NCBI GenBank assembly: GCA_965221555.1
Contig: OZ244895.1
Span: 3,162,001-3,226,000, forward strand
Direction: 5' to 3'
Source: JAJEAD01 sp965221555
GTDB lineage: Bacteria; Pseudomonadota; Gammaproteobacteria; HK1
Length of the DNA stretch: 64,000 nucleotides
Position numbers and translations under genes: made by a program. Shown piece by piece: positions 34,375 through 42,640 of this stretch. The notes under the pieces were generated by a model. The model searched no databases. It saw only the letters and a list, made by a program, of their open reading frames with translations, and had not been told where the DNA came from. The number at the start of each line of letters is the position of its first letter. Within the stretch, counting starts at the first letter, position 1.

Positions 34375-36260
34375 AGCGGAGCGCGAGCGCAGTGGAGGAT
34401 ACGGCCGCCGACGGGGGCGGGCGGGCCGGGCAAGCGTGGCACAATGACCCGGCGCAGGCAGGAAGCGTTTCTCTCTAACTGAGCCGCCCCTTCCGGACGA
34501 GGCCGAATGCCCGACTACCCCCGCATTCCCTACGGCATTGCCGACTTTCGCCGCATCCGCCTCGACGGCGAGCTGTACGTGGACAAGACCCGCTTCGTGC
34601 GCATGCTCGAAGAGGTCCGCTACGCGGTGCTCATCCGCCCCCGGCGTATCGGCAAGTCGTGCTGGATCTCGCTGCTGGAGCACTACTACGACCGCCGCTT
34701 CGCCGGGCACTTCGACGCGCTGTTCGCCGGCACCGACATCGGGCGCAATCCCACCGAGGAGCGCAGCCGCTACGTCACCCTGCGCTTCGACTTCTCGGAG
34801 TTCAGGAATGCACCCGAGGTCCTGGAGGCGAGCTTCGAGGAGCACTGCGCGCGCGAGATCCGGCTCACCACCGAGCGCCATCCGGACCTGTTCTCGAAAG
34901 AGGCAGCCCGGGCGATCCTCGCCCCGTCCTCGGTCAACGGCAAGCTCGGCGAGCTGTTCGCGCATACCGCTGCGCACGATATCGCCCTGTACTGTCTGAT
35001 CGACGAGTACGACAACTTCGCCAACACCATTCTGGCGATGCACGGGGAGGAGGCGTACCACGCGTTCACCCACGGCAGCGGTTTCTACCGCAGCTTCTTC
35101 GCCACACTGAAGGCGGGGACGGCCAAGGGCGGGCTGAGTCGGCTGTTCATCACCGGGGTCTCGCCGATCACGCTGGACGACGTGACCAGCGGGTTCAACA
35201 TCGGCCGCAACATCAGCCTGGATGCGCGCTTCAATGAGATGCTGGGCCTGACCGAGGCGGAGGTACGCGAGGTGCTGGAGCGCTACCGCGCCCTCGGAGT
35301 ATTCCAGCAGGACGTGGACGAGGCGCTCGAGGTGATGAGCCACTGGTACGACGGCTACCGCTTCTGCGAGGACGCCGAAACGACCCTCTACAACACCGAC
35401 ATGGTGCTGTACTACCTGGACGAGTCGATTCCCGGCAGGGCCATGCCGAGGCGCCTCATCGACGTGAACGTGCGCATCGACTACACGAAGCTGCGTCACC
35501 TGCTGGTGGTGGGTCGGCGGCTCAACGGCAGCTTCGACCTGCTGCGTCATCTGGCCGGGGAGGAGAGCACGCGGGCCACGCTCCAGGCGAGCTTTCCGCT
35601 GGAGCGCCTCGCCGAGCGGGACAACTTCCTGTCGCTGCTGTACTACTTCGGGCTGCTCGGCATCCGCGAGGCGGTGGGGAGCCGGACGGTACTGGGCATC
35701 CCGAACCAGACGGTGCGCGAGCTGCTGTACGGGTTCCTGCGCGATGCGTATCAGGACATGCGGCTGTTCACGCTCGATGCGCACCGGCTGCTGCCGCGGC
35801 TCGATGCGATGGCGATGGAGGGCGAGTGGTCGGCGGTATTCGAGCACATCGCCGAGCGCATCGAGGCGCACACCGGGATTCGGGACTACATCGCGGGCGA
35901 GAAAGTGCTGCAGGGGTTTCTGGCCGCGTACCTGAGCCTGGGCGAGCAGCTTGTGCTGCGCTCGGAGGTGGAGTGTGCGAAGGGGTATGCGGACCTGGTG
36001 CTGGAGCCGGACGTGGTGCGCTTTCCCGAGACACGCTACGGGTACGTGGTGGAGCTCAAGTACCTACGGCGCGCGGAGGCGGTGGATGCAGCGCGCATCG
36101 AGGCGCTGCGCGAGGAGGCGGCGGCGCAGCTCCGGCGCTACCTCGGCGACGCGCGCTTTGCGCGCCACGCCCCGGCGGTGCGCTTCATCGGCGTGGTGCT
36201 GATATTCCACGGCTGGGAGCTCGTGCACCGCGAGGCGGTGGAGGTCGAGGCGCGGTAGTG
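34375..36260 (+). repeat. ATPase/nuclease cassette, copy 2 (inverted partner at 12163-14050)
   Basis: This block matches the cassette at 12163-14050 in opposite orientation: about 130 bp of 5' flank plus the whole gene, with similarity ending within a few bases of the TAG stop (GAGGTCGAGGCGCGGTAGTG in both). Beyond the stop the two loci share nothing: here a dipeptidase C-terminus follows, at copy 1 an Ig-repeat fragment. Conservation of the 5' flank suggests the promoter moves with the gene. Confidence 0.7.
34507..36258 (+). CDS. AAA-ATPase-like / PD-(D/E)XK nuclease-like protein, copy 2
   Basis: 583 aa, with the same architecture as copy 1: P-loop IRPRRIGKS, Walker B LYCLIDEYD, and the C-terminal D...E-x-K motif (GYADLVLEPD, VVELKY). 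It begins MPDYPRIPYGIADFRRIRLD like copy 1. The two proteins are nearly identical from about residue 170 on, apart from a patch near 320-335. They differ strongly at about 100-157, between the P-loop and Walker B (for example EVLEASFEEHCAREIRL here versus ATLEKEFELYCHTMVRD). Reading frames are intact, so both are probably expressed. Function is unknown. Confidence 0.85.
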   Translation: MPDYPRIPYGIADFRRIRLDGELYVDKTRFVRMLEEVRYAVLIRPRRIGKSCWISLLEHYYDRRFAGHFDALFAGTDIGRNPTEERSRYVTLRFDFSEFRNAPEVLEASFEEHCAREIRLTTERHPDLFSKEAARAILAPSSVNGKLGELFAHTAAHDIALYCLIDEYDNFANTILAMHGEEAYHAFTHGSGFYRSFFATLKAGTAKGGLSRLFITGVSPITLDDVTSGFNIGRNISLDARFNEMLGLTEAEVREVLERYRALGVFQQDVDEALEVMSHWYDGYRFCEDAETTLYNTDMVLYYLDESIPGRAMPRRLIDVNVRIDYTKLRHLLVVGRRLNGSFDLLRHLAGEESTRATLQASFPLERLAERDNFLSLLYYFGLLGIREAVGSRTVLGIPNQTVRELLYGFLRDAYQDMRLFTLDAHRLLPRLDAMAMEGEWSAVFEHIAERIEAHTGIRDYIAGEKVLQGFLAAYLSLGEQLVLRSEVECAKGYADLVLEPDVVRFPETRYGYVVELKYLRRAEAVDAARIEALREEAAAQLRRYLGDARFARHAPAVRFIGVVLIFHGWELVHREAVEVEAR

Positions 36261-36425
36261 TCGGATGCGCCACGGGTGCCACGGCTCCCCGATGGTCTGG
36301 CCAGGATCGCGGAGTTCCCCAACCTCTGCGCGGCGATGCTGCGGCGCGGCTGGAAGGAGCCCCGGATCCGAAAGGTGCTCGGCGAGAACTGGCTGCGCTT
36401 CCTCCACGACGCGTGGAACGAGTGA
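36258..36425 (+). pseudogene. C-terminal remnant of a membrane dipeptidase (peptidase M19)
   Basis: About 55 codons ending in TGA read LPDGLARIAEFPNLCAAMLR and then GWKEPRIRKVLGENWLRFL. This is the closing segment of renal/membrane dipeptidase-like proteins, where G-N/E-x-x-R-x near the C-terminus is typical. The 5' part of the gene is absent: the frame begins right at the ATPase stop. It is therefore a truncated copy, most simply cut by arrival of the cassette. The rest of the gap to 36507 shows nothing more. Confidence 0.6.
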
Positions 36426-36507
36426 GCAGCGACGCTGCGGGCCGGCTGCACAGCAGGCCCGCCGAGATCAGAGCGCCTCAGGTCGGTGATGCCGGCGTGA
36501 CGCCGCT

Positions 36508-39500
36508 TCAGAAGTTCAGTCGCAAGTCCATTCCGATGCGGGTGTCGGGCTCCCCGCCGGCGCGGTGGCCGGCCGTCAGGGCGGCTTCGATGCCGTTGCG
36601 AGCGAAGCCGATACCCGTGCGGTAGTGCTGCGAGTCAGATTCGCCGCTCAACGCCAGGTCCGCAAACGGCGTCAGCACCCCGCCCGCCGCCGCGAAGCCG
36701 TAGCCGGCGCGCGCAGTGAGTGACAGGCGCTGCGGCTCCGCGTAGCGCTCGTTTTCGAACACCCGTTCGCCTGCCAAGGCCCCGTTTCGCTGCGGCCCCC
36801 ATGCGGGGCCGAGTGCGAGCGACAGGCCGCGACCGTCGGCGCCCGGGGCCAGCCGTGCTTCCAGGCTCGCGCCCCATTCCCGCATGCCGCCTTCGGAGTG
36901 CAGCGCCAGCCAGTGGCCGGACCCATCGACGCTGAAGCGTCCGTCGGGTGACGCCAACCGCGCGCCGCCGCGGAACTCCACGCCGAGCCCGGTCACACTG
37001 TCGCCGCCATCCCTGCGAAGCGCGAACGCGAAGCGCGGCTGTAGCAGCCAATCCGACTCGGCGGACAGCGCAAGGCCGTCATGCACGGCTTCCGCGCCGG
37101 CGCGCAGACGCCAGCTCGTGGCCGTCAAAGCGCCGATCGATGTCGATGATGGGCCCTCCGTCTCGATCTCCGAAAGGCTCAACCCGCCGACCGCCGACCA
37201 GGAGAGGCCACCCTGCTGCGCCACCGGTATTCGCCCGCTGAACGAACCCGCCACCAGGGAGAGGTCCGCCTTCTCCACGGTGCCGTTGGTCGTCCGATGC
37301 TCCGCCTCGCCCGAACCCCGGCCCAGAACCGCGCGCACGGCGGCGCCATTGCCGGTCGCCACCTGCACATAGGGCCACACCGTCGTCAGCGAGGTCTCCA
37401 GACTCCCCCCGGACCGGTCCAGCCGGTAATCCGCTTCGCTCTCCCCCCGCGAGAGCGCCAGACCAGCCATCAACCGCCGGTCCAGGCGCGCATCCATGCC
37501 CAGCCAGCCCGACCATTGCTCGCCGTCCCAGCTGCCGCCGTCCTTGCGGCCCTCGAACGCCCGCCAGTCGCCCCGGCCCCACATCGTCCAGCCGGGGCCG
37601 CCCGACTCCCCGCCCGACGCCGCCAGCGGCAGGGCGAAGGCGCTGTCGCGCAACAGGGACAACCCGTCCACGGAATGTTCCACCAGCGCCCGCCGATCGC
37701 TCCAGTCGTCTGGCCGGTTCCACCGCTCATCATCGGCGGCCAGCGCCGCGCCGCCGACCCGATGACCGGCCAGCGACAGCTCCGACCCGCCCGGCGCCGC
37801 ATCGAAACGCTGCCCGATGACGTCGACCGCGCCGGCGAGCGTCGCCTGCGCCGTCGCCGCCAGCATGTGCGTCAGCGCCCGCCGCTCCGCTTCCGCTGTC
37901 GTCACCTCAATGGTGAACGTCAGGGTGGCCGTATCCGCCTCCGAACGGTTGGAGTCCGCGTCCATCGCCTGCCAGGTGTAGGCCAGGGCCGGCTGCAGCG
38001 CCGTCGGCGCGCCAGAGATCTGCCGCGTCGAGATGTCGAGGCTCAGCCCGGCCGGCAGTTCGGGCGTCAGCGTGTAGGTCAGCGCGCCATTGCCGCCGCT
38101 CGCCGCCGGCAATTGCAACATGTCGATCATCCGATCCTGCGCGTAACTCTGGTCGGCAACGGCCGCGTTGCCGAAACTCGGCGCCGTATCCGCCACCACC
38201 GCGATGGTGAAGGTCAGCGTCGCTTCGTCATTGTCCTGGTCCGCCACCCGGTATGTATAGGACGCCGCCGGTTGTAGCGTCGTCGGCGCGCCGGTGATCT
38301 GCCGCGTGGAGGCGTCGAAACTCAGCCCGGCGGGTAGATCGGGCGTGAGCGTGTAGGTCAGCGCCCCGTTGCCGCCCGTGGCCCGGGGAAGTTGCAGCGC
38401 GTCGATCGCCGAACTCTGCGCGTAACTCTGGTCGGCAATAGCCGCATCGCCGAATTCCGGCGCCATGTCCGCCTCCACCGCGATGGTGAAGGACAGCGTC
38501 GCTTCGTCATTGTCCTGGTCCGCCACCCGGTATGTATAGGACGCCGCCGGTTGTAGCGTCGTCGGCGCGCCGGTGATCTGCCGCGTGGACGTGTCGAAGC
38601 TCAGCCCGTCCGGCAGTTCGGGCGTGAGCGTATAGGCCAGCGCGCCATTGCCGGCGCTCGCCTCCGGCAGCTGCAGTGCGCGGATGGCCCTGCCCTGCGA
38701 CCAGCTCTGGTCGGCAATGGCCGCGTCGCCGAAACCCGGTGCCGCGTCCGCCTCCACTGCGATGGTGAAGGTCAGCGTCGCTTCGTCATTGTCCTCATCC
38801 GCCGCCTTCCAGCTGTAGGTCACTGCCGGCTGTATCGCCGACGGCACGCCGGTGATCTGCCGCGTGGAGGCGTCGAAGCTCAGCCCGGCGGGTAGATCGG
38901 GCGTGAGCGTATAGGTCAGCGCGCCATTGCCGCCGCTCGCCGCCGGCAGTTGCAGCGCGCGGATGGTCCTGTCCAGCGACCAGCTTCGGTCGGCAATGGT
39001 CGCGTCGCCGAAGCTTGGCACCTTGTCCGCCTCCAGCACCGTGATGGTGAAGGTCAGCGTGATTTCGTCACCGTCCGCGTCCTCCGCCTTGTAGGTATAA
39101 GACGTCGCGGGTTGCATCGCCCTCGGTGCGCCGGTAATTCGCCGCGTCGAGGCGTCGAAGCTCAGTCCGGCGGGAAGATCGGGTGAGATCGAGTAGCGGA
39201 GCTCCCCGTTGCCGCTCGTGGCGTTCGGAAATTGCGGCGCACCGATCGCCGAACCGCTGCGCACAACCAGGTCGGCAATGGTCGCGTCGCCGAAGCTTGG
39301 CTGCGTATCCGCCCCCACCGCGATAGTGAAGGTCAGCGTCGCTTCGTCATTGTCCTCATCCGCCACCTTATAGGTATAGGAGGTCGCCGACTGCGCCGTA
39401 TTCGGCGTGCCGGAGATTTGCCGCTCGGACGCGTCGAAGCTCAACCCGCCGGGAAGAGCGGGCGTGAGCGTATAGGTCAGCGCGCCATTGCCGGCGCTCG

Positions 39501-40470
39501 CCGCCGGCAGTTGCAGCGCGCGGATGGCCTCGTTGTGCGACCAGCTTTGGTCGGCAATGGTCGCGTTGCCGAAGGTTGGCTGCGTATCCCTCTCCACACT
39601 GAGCATGAAGCTCAACGTGGCTTGGTCACTGCCGTCCACCGCCTTGTAAGTATAGGAGGTCGGCTGCTGTGTCGAACTCGGCGTGCCGGATATTTGCCGC
39701 GTGGAGGCATCGAATCTCAGCCCGGCGGGAAGATTCGGATTAAGCGAATAAATCAGCGTCCCGCTGCTGTTGCTCCGGGGCGTGGCTTCGGGAAGTTGCA
39801 GCGCGCTGATCGCCGTATCAATCCGATAGCGTTGATCGGCAATGGTCGCTCCGCCGAAATTCATCGTCAGTGTGATCGTTCTGGTGGAATCGAAATAATA
39901 AGTAGCACCGCAGCTTCCGGGATTTAAAAGTTGGTCTGCCTTTACACGTATCCTTACATCTACGCCACCTGTATCTGGCACAATTTCATCTGAGATAGTG
40001 TGATTCAGCCACCCACTAAACCTTCGAATACTTTCACTAACCTGCACATGTTTATCTTCGAACTGATTCTCCGACGACTTCTTCATCCAAATTTTCCAAT
40101 CCTGGACAAAGCAAACGTACTGCGCGCGCACACGAATGCTTCCGTCGTCCTGGAGTACAACGCTTACATTTCTGATATTATCCGCCTCGGCGCTTGTGGG
40201 GAAGATGAAGGCGGCCGACAATGCCAAAATGCTTGCGAGCAGCCCCCGGAACCGGGTCGCCGGTCCGCCAGTCGCACCCTTCAGTAGCACCGGCGGGAGG
40301 GTACGTCTTGAGCGACAGACCGGCGCTGCCCCGAGTAATTTCCCGGTGGCGGCGCGGAGAAAGCGGGCGCCCGAAGCGAGGGCAAGGAGGCTGGCCAATC
40401 CGGGGCAATCCATGCGGCGATGCGGGCAAGTGCCTGTCAGGGTCATGGCGCGAAGTCTCTCCTTGGCCAA
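36508..40470 (-). CDS. Autotransporter with tandem putative-Ig (He_PIG-like) repeats
   Basis: 1320 aa. A hydrophobic secretion segment (RGLLASILALSAAFIFPTSAEA, about 75-96) follows an unusually long N-terminal lead of some 70 residues, so the true start may be later or the signal extended. Residues about 97-212 form a unique domain. Then come seven repeats of about 93 residues, each opening FGxAxIADQxx and containing LQLP, GNGALTYTLTP, LPAGLSFD, RQIxGxP and YTY-type strands. The last about 420 residues look like an autotransporter beta-barrel (WTMWGRGDWRAFEG), ending in LRLNF with the terminal Phe of outer-membrane proteins. Probably surface-exposed adhesion; no catalytic motif seen. Downstream of the convergent ATPase copy 2. 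Confidence 0.82.
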   Translation of the reverse strand: MAKERLRAMTLTGTCPHRRMDCPGLASLLALASGARFLRAATGKLLGAAPVCRSRRTLPPVLLKGATGGPATRFRGLLASILALSAAFIFPTSAEADNIRNVSVVLQDDGSIRVRAQYVCFVQDWKIWMKKSSENQFEDKHVQVSESIRRFSGWLNHTISDEIVPDTGGVDVRIRVKADQLLNPGSCGATYYFDSTRTITLTMNFGGATIADQRYRIDTAISALQLPEATPRSNSSGTLIYSLNPNLPAGLRFDASTRQISGTPSSTQQPTSYTYKAVDGSDQATLSFMLSVERDTQPTFGNATIADQSWSHNEAIRALQLPAASAGNGALTYTLTPALPGGLSFDASERQISGTPNTAQSATSYTYKVADEDNDEATLTFTIAVGADTQPSFGDATIADLVVRSGSAIGAPQFPNATSGNGELRYSISPDLPAGLSFDASTRRITGAPRAMQPATSYTYKAEDADGDEITLTFTITVLEADKVPSFGDATIADRSWSLDRTIRALQLPAASGGNGALTYTLTPDLPAGLSFDASTRQITGVPSAIQPAVTYSWKAADEDNDEATLTFTIAVEADAAPGFGDAAIADQSWSQGRAIRALQLPEASAGNGALAYTLTPELPDGLSFDTSTRQITGAPTTLQPAASYTYRVADQDNDEATLSFTIAVEADMAPEFGDAAIADQSYAQSSAIDALQLPRATGGNGALTYTLTPDLPAGLSFDASTRQITGAPTTLQPAASYTYRVADQDNDEATLTFTIAVVADTAPSFGNAAVADQSYAQDRMIDMLQLPAASGGNGALTYTLTPELPAGLSLDISTRQISGAPTALQPALAYTWQAMDADSNRSEADTATLTFTIEVTTAEAERRALTHMLAATAQATLAGAVDVIGQRFDAAPGGSELSLAGHRVGGAALAADDERWNRPDDWSDRRALVEHSVDGLSLLRDSAFALPLAASGGESGGPGWTMWGRGDWRAFEGRKDGGSWDGEQWSGWLGMDARLDRRLMAGLALSRGESEADYRLDRSGGSLETSLTTVWPYVQVATGNGAAVRAVLGRGSGEAEHRTTNGTVEKADLSLVAGSFSGRIPVAQQGGLSWSAVGGLSLSEIETEGPSSTSIGALTATSWRLRAGAEAVHDGLALSAESDWLLQPRFAFALRRDGGDSVTGLGVEFRGGARLASPDGRFSVDGSGHWLALHSEGGMREWGASLEARLAPGADGRGLSLALGPAWGPQRNGALAGERVFENERYAEPQRLSLTARAGYGFAAAGGVLTPFADLALSGESDSQHYRTGIGFARNGIEAALTAGHRAGGEPDTRIGMDLRLNF
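37880..39870 (-). repeat. Seven tandem 279-bp repeats inside the autotransporter gene
   Basis: Units recur every about 279 bp (93 codons). The FGxATIADQ block falls near 39850, 39570, 39295, 39015, 38735, 38455 and 38175. The two units around 38219-38310 and 38498-38589 share about 91 identical bases. The repeats are coding and in frame, so copy number could change without breaking the gene. Confidence 0.8.
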
Positions 40471-40601
40471 GATCGTTTCAAGAGGCCGACACTAGCAACG
40501 GGCGGAACCCGATTCAAGGATAAGCGGTGCGGGCTGGCCACCTTCCGATCGCGGAGGGATTTGCGTTGGGTGATTCCTTGATCCACGCGGAGGGCCATCC
40601 G

Positions 40602-40736
40602 ATGGAAGATACTGCACGATGTTCCGCCGGCTCTGGGGAGCACGGGAGTGTCGATGGAGCGAAAGATGCAGGGGAGAAAGGGTCGCGACGGCGCTGGAGC
40701 GCGGAGGAGAAGGCGCGGGTGGTGCGCGAGAGTTGA
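40602..40736 (+). pseudogene. IS66-like transposase OrfA N-terminal remnant
   Basis: A 44-codon frame (MEDTARCSAGSGEHGSVDG ... RRRWSAEEKARVVRES) ends in TGA immediately after the helix-turn-helix entry typical of IS66-family accessory proteins (RRRWSxEEKARIVxES). The remaining transposase genes are absent and no inverted repeats were seen. It is a decayed insertion-sequence fragment in the 280-bp gap between the autotransporter and pilA; the flanks show nothing else. Confidence 0.55.
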
Positions 40737-40751
40737 ACGCCGTACAGACTT

Positions 40752-41213
40752 CTAGATCCTGGGGAGGAACTTCGGATCGATGCTTCCTCCCACCACCCAG
40801 CTCATCCGGCCGGAGGCGCACCGGCCGGAGTAAACGACCGTATCCCCCTCGTTCACGGCGGAAGCGATCGACTTGAAGGTGACGGTCACGGTGGCCTCGG
40901 TGTCGCTGCTCGTGGCGAGCGTCGCATCGGAGGTGTACTTGCCGGAATAGTCGGTGGATGCGGCGAGACCGAGCGCGGCGTTATCCATCCCCTCCTCGAG
41001 CGTCGCCTCGCGGCAGGCGTTCTCGAGCACGGAGCGGTGGGCGTTGGCGAGGTTGACTCCTTCCTGGACCTTGGACCTCGCGGTGTAGTCAAGGTACGCG
41101 GGGATGGCCACCGCGGCCAGGACGCCGATGATCGCCACCACGATCATGAGCTCGATGAGGGTGAATCCTCCTTGCGTCCGCTTTATCGAAACGATTGTGC
41201 CTTGCTTGTTCAA
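40752..41213 (-). CDS. pilA: Type IV major pilin-like protein
   Basis: 153-aa prepilin. The leader LNKQGTIVSIKRTQGG is followed by the cleavage/methylation site and hydrophobic helix FTLIELMIVVAIIGVLAAVA, with Glu5 of mature pilin present. Two cysteines in the C-terminal region (NACREATLEEG and YSGRCASG) suggest a disulfide-bonded D-loop. The TTG start is preferred because GGAGG lies 4 bases before it; a GTG at 41264 is a longer alternative. PilD, which would process it, is at 49388. pilB and pilC are not in the window. Confidence 0.85.
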   Translation of the reverse strand: MNKQGTIVSIKRTQGGFTLIELMIVVAIIGVLAAVAIPAYLDYTARSKVQEGVNLANAHRSVLENACREATLEEGMDNAALGLAASTDYSGKYTSDATLATSSDTEATVTVTFKSIASAVNEGDTVVYSGRCASGRMSWVVGGSIDPKFLPRI

Positions 41214-41306
41214 TGTGCCTCCGACCCTTCCCTTCGCCCGGGAGCGATCCCGAATGGACGCCACGCTTCGCCGCTCCTTCGGTATCCGCCATCCGCGAAC
41301 ATCTGG

Positions 41307-41371
41307 CCTGAGAGTTTCACCGATTTGCTACCGCGGACGCCAACCTGCTCGCGTTTGCGGGCCAAAGGCCC
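41307..41371. repeat. Partial inverted-repeat element E (one end)
   Basis: CCTGAGAGTTTCACCGATTT, then GCTACCGCGGACGCCAACC and TGCTCGCG, matches the reverse complement of the right end of elements B and C. It has no opposite end. It closes with the hairpin GGGCCAAAGGCCC (41359-41371), about 45 bp before sucC. It occupies much of the pilA-sucC promoter region. Confidence 0.6.
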
Positions 41372-41415
41372 GTGTTACGATTGATGCGTCGACCTTCTCG
41401 CTCCGATCCTGCGGC

Positions 41416-42591
41416 ATGAACCTCCACGAGTACCAGTCCAAGGCGCTGCTCGCCCGCTACTCGATCGCGGTGCCGGAGGGTCTTCCCGCCGATTCGGCAC
41501 AGGCGGCAAGGCTGCGCGCGCTGGAGCTCGGAGAGGCTCCGTTCATGGTGAAGGCGCAAGTCCACGCGGGGGGGCGCGGCAAGGCGGGCGGAATCCGCAA
41601 AGCCGAAGATCCCGACGAGGTCCGCGCCATTGCCGGTGAGATGCTGGGCACCAGGCTGAGAAGCGCCCAGACCACCGCCGACGGCCAACCGATCAATACC
41701 GTGCTCGTCGAACGCGCCAGCGCGGTGGCGCGCGAGCTCTACCTGAGCCTGCTGGTGGACCGAAGCCGGGCGCGAGTCGCGGTGGTCGCCTCGGCGGCGG
41801 GCGGAATGGACATCGAAGAGGTCGCGGCGACGGAGCCCGAGCGGATCGTCACCGAGGTGGTGGATCCCGCGGCGGGCCTGCAGGCGTATCAGACCCGTCG
41901 CATCGCGTTCGCGCTGGACCTCGAGGCGGAGGAACGCCGGGGGTTCGCAACCCTGCTCTCCTCGGCATACCGGCTCTTCGTGGAGAAGGACCTTTCCCTG
42001 CTGGAGATCAACCCGCTGGTCACCGTCGACGGAGGCGGGCTGCTCGCTCTCGATGCGAAGATCAACGTCGACGACAACGCACTCTTCCGGCACCCGGATC
42101 TCGCGGAGCTGCGAGACGCATCGCAGGAGAACGAGAAGGAAACCCTCGCCCGGCGTTTCGACTTGAGCTACATCGCGCTCGACGGAAACATCGCCTGCAT
42201 GGTGAACGGCGCCGGTCTGGCCATGGGCACCATGGACATCATCGAGCTGCACGGAGGGCGGCCCGCCAACTTCCTCGACGTGGGCGGCGGCACCGATGCC
42301 GCGAAGGTCGCCGAGGCATTCAAGCTCATCGTCTCCGATTCGAAAGTCGAGGCGATTCTCATCAACATCTTCGGCGGCATCGTGCGCTGCGATCTCATCG
42401 CCGAGGGCATCATCCGGGCGGTGGATGAAGCGGGAGTCGGGGTGCCGGTGGTGGCGCGGCTCCAGGGAACCAACGTCGAGCAGGGCCGTAAGCTGCTCGC
42501 CGAGAGCGGGCTCGACATCATCCCCGCTCGCTCTCTTGCCGAGGCCGCGGAGAAGGCGGTGGAGGCGGCGGCGGGGTCGGGCCCTCGATGA
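41416..42591 (+). CDS. sucC: Succinyl-CoA synthetase beta subunit
   Basis: 391 aa (E. coli 388). It makes succinate and ATP/GTP from succinyl-CoA in the TCA cycle. The N-terminus is MNLHEYQSKALLARYSIAVP, then the ATP-grasp segment VKAQVHAGGRGKAGGI, EINPLV, and the C-terminal NIFGGIVRCDLIAEGI. The frame is open upstream to 41104 but the ATG at 41416 is the family start. sucD follows 49 bp later. The promoter region is shared with element E. Confidence 0.96.
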   Translation: MNLHEYQSKALLARYSIAVPEGLPADSAQAARLRALELGEAPFMVKAQVHAGGRGKAGGIRKAEDPDEVRAIAGEMLGTRLRSAQTTADGQPINTVLVERASAVARELYLSLLVDRSRARVAVVASAAGGMDIEEVAATEPERIVTEVVDPAAGLQAYQTRRIAFALDLEAEERRGFATLLSSAYRLFVEKDLSLLEINPLVTVDGGGLLALDAKINVDDNALFRHPDLAELRDASQENEKETLARRFDLSYIALDGNIACMVNGAGLAMGTMDIIELHGGRPANFLDVGGGTDAAKVAEAFKLIVSDSKVEAILINIFGGIVRCDLIAEGIIRAVDEAGVGVPVVARLQGTNVEQGRKLLAESGLDIIPARSLAEAAEKAVEAAAGSGPR

Positions 42592-42640
42592 GCGCGCGCC
42601 CACCCCCCGCCGAGTGGCCGATGCAGGACCGGGGGCCTCG

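Noticed and set aside
34366..35871. 501-codon frame antisense to ATPase copy 2, with a similar one antisense to copy 1
   Set aside because: Both are antisense shadows that recur only because the genes are homologous. P-loop and nuclease motifs lie on the sense strand.
36508..40470. CRISPR-like or satellite repeat array
   Set aside because: The 279-bp periodicity is coding, in frame and made of Ig-like protein repeats; there are no spacers.
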